From Mycobacterium sp. Marseille-P9652 (lineage in GTDB: Bacteria > Actinomycetota > Actinomycetes > Mycobacteriales > Mycobacteriaceae), in contig NZ_CACRUY010000017.1 of NCBI RefSeq assembly GCF_902652685.1, positions 1 through 64,000 of the forward strand: a stretch of 64,000 nucleotides of DNA. Direction: 5' to 3'. Shown in pieces: positions 1-8,756 of the stretch (position 1 is its first letter; each line of letters begins with the position of its first letter). The notes below the pieces were generated by a model. That model was not told the DNA's origin and made no database searches. It saw nothing but the letters and a program-made list of their open reading frames with translations. The position numbers and the translations under genes were made by a program.

Positions 1-590
1 GCTCTCGCGGTGGCGGGGCCCACCCGAATGGGTTCGAACACATAGGGAATCGCCGCCGAGGCGTGGACCGCGCGCGCCACCGGGAAGTCGTCCGGGGTGA
101 TGCCGTAGTCGTGGAGGTCCCACGGAATGCGAACCAGCCGGCGCCGGGACAGGTCGCTCGCCGTCACCACCAGCGACCAGGCGAACTGTTCCGGTTCTTC
201 CCCGGTGCGCAGGTCGCCGAAGGTGTGCACGCCAAGATCGGCGAGCAGGCCGGCGAGGAGCCGTTCGAGATAGTCGCCGCGGTAGACACCGTCGGACATC
301 AGTAAGGACAGTCCCCCACCGATCAGCGGTACCCGCCCGATCATGCTGCGGTCCAAGAACTTCCGATAGTCGATCGTGCGCATCACCTCGGCGAGCCGCG
401 TCATCGGCTCGCCCGCCGCCTGCAGCGCCGCCACCAGCGACGCGACGATCGCGCCCGCGCTGGTCCCGGCGACGCGGGGAAACCGGTAGCCGGCCGCGGT
501 GAGGGCGTCCACCGCCCCGACCAGACCGATCCCCCGCACGCCACCGCCCTCACACACCAGGTCGACTGAGGACGCGCTCACGGACGGCAT
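1..590 (-). CDS. Patatin-like phospholipase, C-terminus beyond left edge (Rv2037c-like)
   Basis: The ATG at 590 opens a frame that runs off the left edge with 196 residues visible. The N-terminus carries the patatin oxyanion-hole loop GGGVRGIG (residues 15-22) and the nucleophile elbow GTSAG with Ser44. Further on, HASAAIPYVFEP matches the conserved Ser-x-x-x-Pro segment of bacterial patatins. Enzymes of this family cleave acyl esters of phospholipids or neutral lipids with a Ser-Asp dyad; the Asp lies outside the window. An AGG-containing ribosome site (gaggtcgtc) precedes the start. It lies downstream of the sugar importer operon on the same strand, as Rv2037c does next to Rv2038c in M. tuberculosis. 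The substrate cannot be judged from the sequence. Confidence 0.88.
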   Translation of the reverse strand, partial: MPSVSASSVDLVCEGGGVRGIGLVGAVDALTAAGYRFPRVAGTSAGAIVASLVAALQAAGEPMTRLAEVMRTIDYRKFLDRSMIGRVPLIGGGLSLLMSDGVYRGDYLERLLAGLLADLGVHTFGDLRTGEEPEQFAWSLVVTASDLSRRRLVRIPWDLHDYGITPDDFPVARAVHASAAIPYVFEPIRVGPATAR

Positions 591-883
591 GACGACCTCG
601 TCCGGAGGGCCTGGCGCGGGTGCCGGCCTGCCACGCCCGCAATCTCGGTCAGAGTCGCGGGTGGCTCCAGCTTGCGAAGCTCGGTGATGCGTCGGCACAT
701 GTCTACAACGATAAGCGCGTGTGCTCGTCGGCGGTGGTGCCGATCGAGCCCGCGCTCAGCGCACCGAACCTGCGCTCAGAGCGAAGATCCGCCCGCGCCG
801 ACGCGCTGGGTGCAGTTTCGGCGCGCTGACCGCAGTCTCGATGCGGGGGCCTTGCGAATGAAGGAGCGGGCCTCGGCGAATGC
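591..883. other. Intergenic gap upstream of the patatin gene
   Basis: This 293-base gap separates the end of the importer ATPase gene from the start of the patatin-like gene, both on the minus strand. It probably holds the patatin promoter. I see no convincing -10/-35 pair, RNA gene, hairpin or additional coding frame in it. Confidence 0.5.
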
Positions 884-1957
<1,074 letters not shown>

Positions 1958-1959
1958 GA

Positions 1960-2802
1960 CTACCCGTTCATTCCGGTGACGGCGATGCCGCGGACGAAGG
2001 ACCGCTGGGCGAAAGCGTAGATGACGACCAGCGGCACCATGATCACCATCGACGCCGCCATGATCACCGGCCACCGCGCGACGTACTCGCCCCGCAATCG
2101 CACCAGCCCGAGCGTAAGGGTTGCCAGGCTGTTGCGCTGCAGCATCAGCAGCGGCCACAGGAAGTCGTTCCACACGTTGACCCAGGTGAGCACCGCGAGC
2201 ACCATGACGGCCGGCCGCGCGTGGGGCAGCAGGATCCGCCAGTAGATCTGCCAGGGCGAGCAGCCGTCCAGGATCGCGGCCTCCTCGAGATCCGTGGGCA
2301 GTGTGCGGAAGAACTGGCGCATGAGGTAGGTGCCGAACGCGCTTCCGAACAGGCCCGGAACGATCATCGCCCACGGCGTGTCGACCCAGCCCAGGGTGCG
2401 CATGAGGATGAACTGCGGAATCACCGTGACGGTGAGCGGCACCATCAGCGTGCCCAGGTACAGCACGAAGAGCGTGTCGCGGCCGCGAAACTGCAACCGC
2501 GCGAAGGCGTATCCGGCGAGGGAGCAGAAGAACACCTGCCCGGCCGTGACGCAGGCGGCGTAGACGACGGTGTTGACGAACATGCGCCAGAAGGGCATCA
2601 GCGTGAAGACCTCGGTGTAGTTCGACCACCGCGGGTGAGCCGGCAGCAGCCTCGGCTCGGTCACTTCCCCCTCGTTCTTCAGCGATCCCGACACCGCCCA
2701 GGCGATGGGAAACAGCCAGCACCAGGCGATGGCGATCAGGGCGGTGTAGAGCAGGAGCCCCCGAAAGACGTTGTGCCTGAACACGCGCTCACCGGAGACC
2801 AC
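1960..2802 (-). CDS. Sugar ABC importer permease, inner-membrane subunit 2 (Rv2039c-like)
   Basis: This 280-residue protein has six hydrophobic segments, starting with LLLYTALIAIAWCWLFPIAWAV. It carries the MalG-type EAA loop: EEAAILDGCSPWQIYWRILLP (the EAA-x3-G pattern), which docks onto the ATPase. It forms the translocation channel with the other permease. The start at 2802 overlaps the 3' end of the upstream permease gene by 14 bases, indicating translational coupling within a four-gene operon. Length equals Rv2039c. The transported sugar cannot be deduced from the permease. Confidence 0.95.
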   Translation of the reverse strand: MVSGERVFRHNVFRGLLLYTALIAIAWCWLFPIAWAVSGSLKNEGEVTEPRLLPAHPRWSNYTEVFTLMPFWRMFVNTVVYAACVTAGQVFFCSLAGYAFARLQFRGRDTLFVLYLGTLMVPLTVTVIPQFILMRTLGWVDTPWAMIVPGLFGSAFGTYLMRQFFRTLPTDLEEAAILDGCSPWQIYWRILLPHARPAVMVLAVLTWVNVWNDFLWPLLMLQRNSLATLTLGLVRLRGEYVARWPVIMAASMVIMVPLVVIYAFAQRSFVRGIAVTGMNG

Positions 2803-3742
2803 GGGAGGCCTCCAGGGAGCGCTGCCGGGTGAGGCGCAGTTGGAGCACGGTGAGCACCAGCAGGATGCCGAACATCACCCACGCCAGCGCCGACGCGTAG
2901 CCGAACTCCAGGAAGGAGAAGGCGTGCTGGAACAGCATGATGCCCAGGACGTAGGTGGCGCTCTCGGGCCCGCCATTGGGGCCGTTGAGCACGTAGACCA
3001 TGTCAAAGGCCTGGAACGCGTGGATGATCGAGATCACCACCACGAACGACATCGCCGCGCGAATCAGCGGCATCGTGATGAACACGAACTGACGCACCTC
3101 CCCCGCGCCGTCGATCCGCGCGGCCTCGTAGAGGGTTTCGGGCACGCCCTGCATGGCGGCCAGCAGGATGACTGTGGCGAACGGGACGCTCCGCCACACG
3201 CTGACCGTGCACAGCGACACCATGGCCCACTTCGGGTCCACCAGCCAGGGGACCGGCCCGATGCCGACCCACCCGAGCATGATGTTGAGCAACCCGTTGT
3301 CGGTGTTGAACACGAACTGCCACACCACCGCCATCACCACCGACGAAATGGCCAGTGGCAGAAATACAATCGTCCTCACCACCCCGATCCCCCGGGCCTT
3401 GCGGTTGAGCACGCCGGCGACGACGAGGCTGATGAGCAGCGTGGGGACGACGGTTCCCACGGTGAAGACGGCGGTGTTGCGAATCGCGATCAGGAACAGC
3501 GGATCGGAGGTGAAGAGCTCGCCGAAGTTCTTCAGCCCCACATACTTCGGCGGCCGGAAGATGTCCCACCGCTGGAAGCTCATGTACAGCGAGAAGCCGA
3601 GGGGAAACAGCATGAACACCGCGACCGCGGCCAGGTTGGGGGCGACGAAGAGCCGGCCCGCGCGGCCGCGCCGGCGCGCGGGACCCGTTGCGCGCGTGCG
3701 GGTCACTGGCCCGGGTGTGGCGGGAGCGTCGACCGATGTCAT
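2789..3742 (-). CDS. Sugar ABC importer permease, inner-membrane subunit 1 (Rv2040c-like)
   Basis: This 317-residue permease has a basic, proline-rich cytoplasmic N-terminus (GPARRRGRAGR), then six transmembrane segments beginning LAAVAVFMLFPLGFSLYMSF. The EAA loop reads YEAARIDGAGEVRQFVFITMP, typical of MalF/UgpA-type subunits. The ATG at 3742 lies in an ATGA overlap with the stop of the binding-protein gene, so the two are translationally coupled. It pairs with the second permease to form the importer channel. Confidence 0.94.
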   Translation of the reverse strand: MTSVDAPATPGPVTRTRATGPARRRGRAGRLFVAPNLAAVAVFMLFPLGFSLYMSFQRWDIFRPPKYVGLKNFGELFTSDPLFLIAIRNTAVFTVGTVVPTLLISLVVAGVLNRKARGIGVVRTIVFLPLAISSVVMAVVWQFVFNTDNGLLNIMLGWVGIGPVPWLVDPKWAMVSLCTVSVWRSVPFATVILLAAMQGVPETLYEAARIDGAGEVRQFVFITMPLIRAAMSFVVVISIIHAFQAFDMVYVLNGPNGGPESATYVLGIMLFQHAFSFLEFGYASALAWVMFGILLVLTVLQLRLTRQRSLEASRGLR

Positions 3743-5061
3743 GGGGTGCGCAGCACCTCGTCCACGGCGGGCGACAGCGCGGCGAGCGACGTGGCCGGGC
3801 GGGAACCGCGCAGGACGGGGCCGAACCCGCGGTCCATGAGCGCGACGACCTTCTCCCACGCGGGGGTGACCGGGAGCCCGTCGGAATGCTGCGGTCCCTG
3901 CGTGAGCACGGCGACGTTGTGTAATCGCTGGTGCGCCTTGGCGAATCCGGCCGAATCGAGCGCCGAGCGGAGCACCGGTACGAAGAGGCTGGATTCGCCG
4001 ATCAGGGCCTGCCCCTCCGGTCCGGTCGCGAACTTCACGAACTCCCATGCCTGCTCCTTGCGCTGACTGCTCGCGGAGATCGCCAGGCCGGTGCAACCGA
4101 TGTTGGAGCGGGCGGGCTGCCCCGCACAGCGCGGCCCCACGGGAAGCACCGTCACGTCGAAATCCAGGCCCGGCGCCCGGATCAGGGTCTGATAGCGCCA
4201 GTGGCCGCCCATCGCCATCGCCGCCCTGCCCGACGCGAACAGGTCCGGAGTGGACATCGACTGCACCTCGGACGCGTCGGGCGCCACCTTCTGCCTGTTG
4301 GCCAGGTCGGCGTAGAACTGCACGGCCTCGATGAAGGCGGCGTCGTCGAAATTGAAGTGCGCCGGGTTCTTCAGCGGGGTGGACCACGGCACGCCGTTGT
4401 TCATGGCGAACAGGCCGGCCGAATAATACGAGAACCACATGTTGACAAAGCCCCACTGCGAAACCCGCCCGGCCCCGTCGCGCTTGGTCGAGGCCCTCGC
4501 CGTTTCGAGGAATTCGGCCCAGCTCCACGGGTGTTCCCAGGCGGTCGGGGGCGCGGGCACCCCGGCCTCGGCGAAATGGCGTCTGTTGAAGAAGAGGAAG
4601 TTGCCCGACCACTGCTCGGGCAGCGCGTACTGGCCCCCGTTGAAGGTGAAGCTGTCGTAGAGCGGCCCGATGCCGTCCGACCTGAGTTGGGCAGCGAAGG
4701 CCGGGTCGTGGGCCAGCAGCGTGTTCAAGTCCAAGAGCACTCCGCGTTCGGCCAGTTCGGCGTAGGTGAGGTCCCAGGCCATGAGCACGTCCGGGCATTT
4801 GCCGCCGGCGCAGAACGTCGACAGCTGCTGCATCACACCGGGCGCCGACAGCACCGGCCGGACCTTGATGTCCGGATGGCGGCGCTGGAATTCGTCGATG
4901 ATGCGGACCCTGGCGTCGCGCTCGTCTGGGTTGGCCGCGAAGAAGAAGGTCAACGCGTCGTCGCCTGGGGCGCAGCCGCCGGCCCAGGGCGCGAGCGAAG
5001 CCGCGGTGAGCGCCCCCGCACCCCGCAGCAGGGTGCGCCGCCCGAATGGCCTATCGAGCAT
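3739..5061 (-). CDS. Extracellular sugar-binding lipoprotein of the ABC importer (Rv2041c-like)
   Basis: This 440-residue solute-binding protein captures a sugar outside the membrane and delivers it to the permeases. The N-terminus has a twin-arginine-like signal (GRRTLLRGAG, Arg8-Arg9), a hydrophobic stretch, and a lipobox ending at Cys30 (WAGGC), so export via Tat and lipid anchoring are likely. The body matches family 1 extracellular binding proteins, e.g. DERDARVRIIDEFQRRHPDI near the start of the mature protein. The ATG at 5061 is preceded by GGGGAG and gives the proper signal peptide; longer upstream frames do not. It is the first gene of the operon, and its stop overlaps the next start (ATGA). 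Length is nearly that of Rv2041c. Confidence 0.93.
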   Translation of the reverse strand: MLDRPFGRRTLLRGAGALTAASLAPWAGGCAPGDDALTFFFAANPDERDARVRIIDEFQRRHPDIKVRPVLSAPGVMQQLSTFCAGGKCPDVLMAWDLTYAELAERGVLLDLNTLLAHDPAFAAQLRSDGIGPLYDSFTFNGGQYALPEQWSGNFLFFNRRHFAEAGVPAPPTAWEHPWSWAEFLETARASTKRDGAGRVSQWGFVNMWFSYYSAGLFAMNNGVPWSTPLKNPAHFNFDDAAFIEAVQFYADLANRQKVAPDASEVQSMSTPDLFASGRAAMAMGGHWRYQTLIRAPGLDFDVTVLPVGPRCAGQPARSNIGCTGLAISASSQRKEQAWEFVKFATGPEGQALIGESSLFVPVLRSALDSAGFAKAHQRLHNVAVLTQGPQHSDGLPVTPAWEKVVALMDRGFGPVLRGSRPATSLAALSPAVDEVLRTP

Positions 5062-5341
5062 GGCACTCCCCGTGGACGGCGACCGGTGTAGGCGACCGGC
5101 TTTCGCCATCCTTGGTACCCGATCGGCCTGAGATCTTCCTGGGTTTCGCTCGGAACACCGCGATGCGATCAAGAGGTCACCTTTTCCGCGTCCACGACGT
5201 CAACAAGGTGACCGCCTTCGTCGAGCTCTCTATCGCAAAGGGGACCGTGACCATGACGTCATCGATTGTGCGCCGCCACGCGCCGCGTGGCCATTCTGCT
5301 TACCGGCCCGGAAACGGCCGCCCAGCAACGGGTTGCCGGCG
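5062..5341. other. Divergent intergenic region with two inverted repeats
   Basis: This 280-base region separates the minus-strand importer operon from the plus-strand DoxX-like gene and must hold the importer promoter. It contains GGTCACC (5175-5181) facing GGTGACC (5207-5213), 25 bases apart, and a perfect 10-base palindrome ATGACGTCAT (5253-5262). Either could bind a regulator of the importer, but no regulator gene is adjacent. No coding frame here looks real. Confidence 0.35.
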
Positions 5342-5692
5342 ATGACCGCCGGGTACGCCGCGATCACGCTGGCGACCGCGGTCATCACCGCCGGGATCGC
5401 CGTCGCCGACCTCGTTCCCGCCGGTTTCGTGCTGGCCAACTCGGCCGAGGTGGGGGTGTCGCGGTCCTGGCTCCCGGCATTGGCGGCACTCAAGCTGGCC
5501 GGGGCCGTCGGTCTGGTCGCGGGGCTTGCCGGACTGCACGCCCTGGGCATCGCGGCCGCCGCGGGGCTGGTCCTGTTCTTTGTCGGCGCGGTCGTCACAC
5601 ATGTGCGGGCGCGGGTTTTCCACAACATCGCATTCCCCGGCGCCTACCTGGGCATGTCGGTCGCGACGCTGGCCCTGACGCTCGCGCACTGA
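5342..5692 (+). CDS. Small DoxX-like integral membrane protein
   Basis: A 116-residue protein that is almost entirely hydrophobic, with four predicted membrane helices. The spacing (VGVSRSWLPALAALKLAGAVGL, then HVRARVFHNIAFPGAYL) is typical of the short DoxX-like family common in mycobacteria. Function of the family is poorly defined; links to membrane redox or stress resistance exist for some members. The ATG at 5342 was preferred to a TTG three codons earlier. It ends 10 bases before the convergent SnoaL-like gene, and its upstream region is shared with the sugar importer operon. Confidence 0.75.
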   Translation: MTAGYAAITLATAVITAGIAVADLVPAGFVLANSAEVGVSRSWLPALAALKLAGAVGLVAGLAGLHALGIAAAAGLVLFFVGAVVTHVRARVFHNIAFPGAYLGMSVATLALTLAH

Positions 5693-5702
5693 CCGGCGGC
5701 GC

Positions 5703-6512
5703 TCAGGCGGGAAAGTAACGCACCCGGTCGATCGTCGCGCACTGCCATCCCACGTCGGCGAACAAAATCGCGCGCCGCCGACCCGAGTCCAGGGCGACGA
5801 CCACCGTGCGCCCCGCTCCGATCGTCTTGGTGTGGCGGGCCCCGTGGAGCCGGTCGACGAGGTCGGCCGTCTCGAGTGGGTCGTCATCGCCCAAAGTGAT
5901 TGACGCCGTTGGCGACAACGCGCGACCGGCGACGCGGCCGTCGCCCCGGGCGGCTGCGTCGAGGAACGTTCGCACCAGCTTCTGGTGCCGCGCGCCCACC
6001 CGCCGGAAGCCGGTTATGAAACCCGCCGCTCCCCCCGGGCCCTGGTTGCGCAACAACCCTCGCGACAGCTGCAGGGCGGGCGTTACGGCCCGCGACCCGG
6101 TCCGCAGGAACTGCAGCATCATCGCGGGCAGTTCCCAGTACGCCCGCAACTCGCCAATAAGCAAGCGACCGTTGGACTCTCGCAGGTCGTAGCGGAGGAA
6201 CGCAGGTATGCGCATGGTCACCGCGGCACTCATCGCCACCTCGAGCTCGAGGTCGCGCAGCACGACGTGGCCGGCCAGGGTGTCCGCCACGATGTCGAGA
6301 TCGCGATGGAAGGTGATGTGACGCGGACCGATGAAGGTGTCGTAGAAGCGGCCGATCTCCGCGTGCCCCACATGCGGCCGCGAACCCACCGGGTCTTCGA
6401 CCCTGCCGTCGGGCGCGAACAGCCCCACCCACGCCGCGCGGTCGTGCGCCGCGGCCGCCTGCGGGGACCGCTCGACCGCGGCCAGCAGTTCGTCCCGGCT
6501 CACCGCCGGCAC
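5703..6512 (-). CDS. SnoaL/NTF2-like protein (Rv2042c-like)
   Basis: A 269-residue protein that starts with GTG one base after the pncA stop, so the two are probably co-transcribed, as Rv2043c-Rv2042c are in M. tuberculosis. Residues 1-130 read as an NTF2-like cone: a leading helix (AAVERSPQAAAAHDRAAWVG), the LFAPDGRVEDPVG strand and GHAEIGRFYDTFIG. The C-terminal part (about 175-269) looks like a second, degenerate NTF2-like unit ending in VGWQCATIDRVRYFP. No catalytic residues can be assigned. Function is unknown; its link to nicotinamide metabolism is positional only. Confidence 0.8.
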   Translation of the reverse strand: MPAVSRDELLAAVERSPQAAAAHDRAAWVGLFAPDGRVEDPVGSRPHVGHAEIGRFYDTFIGPRHITFHRDLDIVADTLAGHVVLRDLELEVAMSAAVTMRIPAFLRYDLRESNGRLLIGELRAYWELPAMMLQFLRTGSRAVTPALQLSRGLLRNQGPGGAAGFITGFRRVGARHQKLVRTFLDAAARGDGRVAGRALSPTASITLGDDDPLETADLVDRLHGARHTKTIGAGRTVVVALDSGRRRAILFADVGWQCATIDRVRYFPA

Positions 6513-6513
6513 C

Positions 6514-7074
6514 CTAGAAGCCCCCGACGAGCTGCACGCCGGCGTCCCGCATCCCCTCGGCGGCCGCGGCGGCGGAGTCGGGCGCGACGGCCGCGGTCAG
6601 GTCCAGCAACACCCTGGTCTTCAGGCCCGCCCGGGCGGCGTCCTCGGCGGTGCGCCGGACGCAGTAGTCGGCGGCGATGCCGACGACGTCGACCTCGTCG
6701 ACGCCCCGCCGGCGCAGCCACTCGAGCAGCGGCGTCCCGTGCTCGTCGACGCCTTCGAAGCCGCTGTAGGCCGCGCCGTGTTGGCCCTTGCGGAAGACCG
6801 CCTCGATGCGGCTGGTGTCGAGGCGCGGATGGAACTCGGCGCCCACGCTGCCGGCGACGCAGTGCGCGGGCCAGGACGACCGGTAATCCGGCCGGTCCGA
6901 GAAGTGGGCGCCCGGGTCGACGTGGAAGTCCTGGGTCGCGACGACGTGCCGGTAGCCCGGTTCGGTGGACAGGTAGTCGTTGATGGCCGACACCACGGCC
7001 CCGGCTCCCGTCACCGCCAGCGAGCCCCCCTGGCAGAAATCGTTCTGCACGTCGACGATGATCAGCGCCCGCAC
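6514..7074 (-). CDS. pncA: Pyrazinamidase/nicotinamidase PncA
   Basis: PncA hydrolyses nicotinamide to nicotinic acid in NAD recycling and activates pyrazinamide to pyrazinoic acid. With the GTG at 7074 as start, the 186-residue product keeps M. tuberculosis numbering: catalytic triad Asp8 (IIVDVQNDF), Lys96 (FRKGQHG) and Cys138 (ADYCVRR), and metal ligands Asp49, His51, His57 and His71. All are present, so the enzyme should be active; the M. bovis-type H57D change is absent. A -10-like TAGGGT seven bases before this GTG suggests a leaderless transcript and supports the start over a second GTG at 7083. In M. tuberculosis, promoter mutations near -11 cause pyrazinamide resistance, which fits this geometry. 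Confidence 0.96.
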   Translation of the reverse strand: MRALIIVDVQNDFCQGGSLAVTGAGAVVSAINDYLSTEPGYRHVVATQDFHVDPGAHFSDRPDYRSSWPAHCVAGSVGAEFHPRLDTSRIEAVFRKGQHGAAYSGFEGVDEHGTPLLEWLRRRGVDEVDVVGIAADYCVRRTAEDAARAGLKTRVLLDLTAAVAPDSAAAAAEGMRDAGVQLVGGF

Positions 7075-7081
7075 GCACTCC

Positions 7082-7087
7082 ACCCTA
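7082..7087 (-). promoter_or_regulatory. pncA: Candidate -10 box of pncA (leaderless)
   Basis: On the minus strand this reads TAGGGT, matching the mycobacterial TANNNT -10 consensus, 7 bases before the GTG at 7074. This spacing places the transcript start at or next to the start codon. No good -35 box is visible. Confidence 0.5.
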
Positions 7088-7172
7088 TCGTCGTCCGCGC
7101 TACAGAGTGCCCCCTAGCTGGGGCGATAGGTCAGGCGGTTTGCTCACCGGCCTGCCGGGTAATTTGACTGCC

Positions 7173-8204
7173 ATGTTGATCCGCAGAATCGCGCGACCCC
7201 TTTTGTCAGCGGTATTCATCGGCCAGGGAATCGACTCGCTCCGCAATCCCAAACCGGCGGCGGAGGCCGCGGCGGCCGCCGTGGACGGGCTTCGGGCGTT
7301 GCCCGACCCGCTGGGCAGCAGCATCCCCAGCGACCCGCAGACGTTCGCCCAGATCACCGCCGCCGTGCAGATCGGTGGCGGCCTCCTGCTGGCCACCGGC
7401 AAGGCGCCGCGCGTGGCCTCGGCGGCGCTCGCCTTCACCGTGTTGCCGGCCAATCTCGGCGCACACATGTTCTGGAGCGAGAGCGACCCGCAGCGTAAGG
7501 CCGAGAAGCGTCAGGCCTTCCTCGCCGACCTGAGCCTGCTGGGCGGGCTGATGATCGCGTCGGCGGACACGGCCGGCAAGCCGTCGCTGGGCTGGCGTGG
7601 CCGCCGGGCGGCCGAGCGGCTGTCCGAGCGGGTCTCTTCCGCGCTGCCCGGGTCGCATGACGGGCCCGACGCCGACTTCGGCGAACTCGGGGAGAAGATC
7701 GTGCACGGCCTGCAGGTCGGTGCCGAGCGCGGACGCGAGCTGGCCAGCACCGCCGCCGAACGCGGCGCGCCCTACGCCGAGGCCGCGCTCGAACGCGGAC
7801 GCGAGCTGGCGAGCACCGCCGCCGAACGCGGCGCGCCCTACGCCGAGGCCGCACTCGAACGCGGACGGGAACTGGCCAGCACGGCGGCCGAACGCGGCGC
7901 GCCGCTGGCCAAGAAAGCGCGTAAGCGCGGTGAAGAGCTCGCCGACACGGCCGCCGACCGGGCCGCCTATCTGGCGCTCAAGGCGCGCGCACGCGGCGAG
8001 GAGCTCGCCGACGAGGCTGCCGACCGGGCCGCGCCGCTCGCAAAGAAGGCCCGCAAGCGCAGCGAGAAGCTGGCCAAGCAGGCCCGCAAGCGCAGCGAGA
8101 AGCTGGCCGAGGAGGCCCGCAAGCGTGGCGAGGACTTCGCCGACACCGCCCGCGCGCGCGTCGAGGACCAGGTCAGCACGGGCCGCCGGAAGCTCGGCGT
8201 CTAA
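7173..8204 (+). CDS. DoxX family membrane protein with C-terminal repeat tail
   Basis: A 343-residue protein in two parts. Residues 1-135 form a DoxX domain with about four membrane helices, from MLIRRIARPLLSAVFIGQG onward, with the family segment VLPANLGAHMFW. From about residue 185 the chain becomes an Ala/Glu/Arg-rich helical tail made of three 22-residue repeats (ERGRELASTAAERGAPYAEA type), then looser Lys/Arg-rich repeats (KKARKRGEELAD type). DoxX proteins sit in the membrane and in M. tuberculosis one member works with SodA and SseA in redox defence; whether this one does is unknown. The tail looks like an amphipathic apolipoprotein- or LEA-like helix that could lie on membranes or bind DNA. 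The ATG at 7173 begins the first helix. The gene is convergent with, and overlapped by, the read-through frame of gntK. Confidence 0.85.
   Translation: MLIRRIARPLLSAVFIGQGIDSLRNPKPAAEAAAAAVDGLRALPDPLGSSIPSDPQTFAQITAAVQIGGGLLLATGKAPRVASAALAFTVLPANLGAHMFWSESDPQRKAEKRQAFLADLSLLGGLMIASADTAGKPSLGWRGRRAAERLSERVSSALPGSHDGPDADFGELGEKIVHGLQVGAERGRELASTAAERGAPYAEAALERGRELASTAAERGAPYAEAALERGRELASTAAERGAPLAKKARKRGEELADTAADRAAYLALKARARGEELADEAADRAAPLAKKARKRSEKLAKQARKRSEKLAEEARKRGEDFADTARARVEDQVSTGRRKLGV
7725..8150 (+). repeat. Tandem 66-base coding repeats and degenerate tail repeats
   Basis: Three in-frame 66-base units begin at 7725, 7791 and 7857. Each codes for 22 residues of the type ERGRELASTAAERGAPYAEA; units 1 and 2 are almost identical and unit 3 diverges at its end. 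Beyond 7922 shorter, degenerate repeats of KKARKRxEELA continue to about 8150. Because the units are multiples of three, copy number can change without breaking the frame. Confidence 0.9.
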
Positions 8205-8259
8205 TTCGGACGGCCTTCCAAGGTCCGAACCACGAAGGCGCGAGGGCTCACCACGACCC

Positions 8260-8756
8260 TCAAAGCCCTCGCGCGCGAGGAAGTCGTCGACGATGGCACC
8301 GACGTCCTGGTTGACGTCGACGGCCGCGCCCGCCTCGTCGGTGCCCAGCGGCTCGAGGGCGGCCAGCTGCGATTGCAACAAGGTGGCCGGCATGAAGTGG
8401 CCGGTCCTGGCGGCCAGCCTTCGCCCGATGACCTCGGCCGAACCACGCAGGTGCAGGAACTCGACGCTCGGACAGTGGCGCCGCAACTGGTCGCGGTACG
8501 CGCGTTTGAGCGCGGAACAGCTCACCACCCCGCCGCCGCGGTGGTCGGCCAGCCACTGGCCGACCCTTTCCAGCCAGGGGTAGCGGTCGCCGTCATCGAG
8601 CGGTTGGCCGGCCGCCATCTTCGCGATGTTGGCCGGCGGGTGCAGGCTGTCGGCATCCACGAAGGGCACCCCGAGCCGCCGGGCGAGCTCGGCGCCCACG
8701 GTCGACTTGCCCGACCCGGAAACGCCCATCACGACGATCGGTGGACGCGCCCTCAC
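8260..8756 (-). CDS. gntK: Gluconokinase GntK with disrupted 3' end
   Basis: GntK phosphorylates gluconate to 6-phosphogluconate for the pentose phosphate pathway. From the GTG at 8756, which overlaps the upstream stop as GTGA, the product shows the P-loop GVSGSGKST (residues 11-19), FVDADSLHPPANIAKM, the lid-region CSALKRAYRDQLR, and RTGHFMPATLLQSQLAALEPL. Homology ends near 8271 (IVDDFLAR). In the frame as read there is no stop; it stays open to 7206, antisense to the DoxX-like gene. Removing one CG unit from the (CG)4 tract at 8270-8277 would give DDFLARGL and a TGA at 8260-8262, yielding a normal ~165-residue enzyme. I therefore place the natural end at 8260 and suspect a 2-base insertion or a sequencing error. 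Confidence 0.82.

Noticed and set aside
5046-5345. Plus-strand frame across the importer promoter region
   Set aside because: It begins inside the signal peptide region of the binding-protein gene, has no domain and ends in low-complexity sequence.
7075-7083. Upstream GTG (7083) as the pncA start
   Set aside because: It lies inside the candidate -10/transcript start region and would shift the residue numbering away from the conserved family N-terminus.
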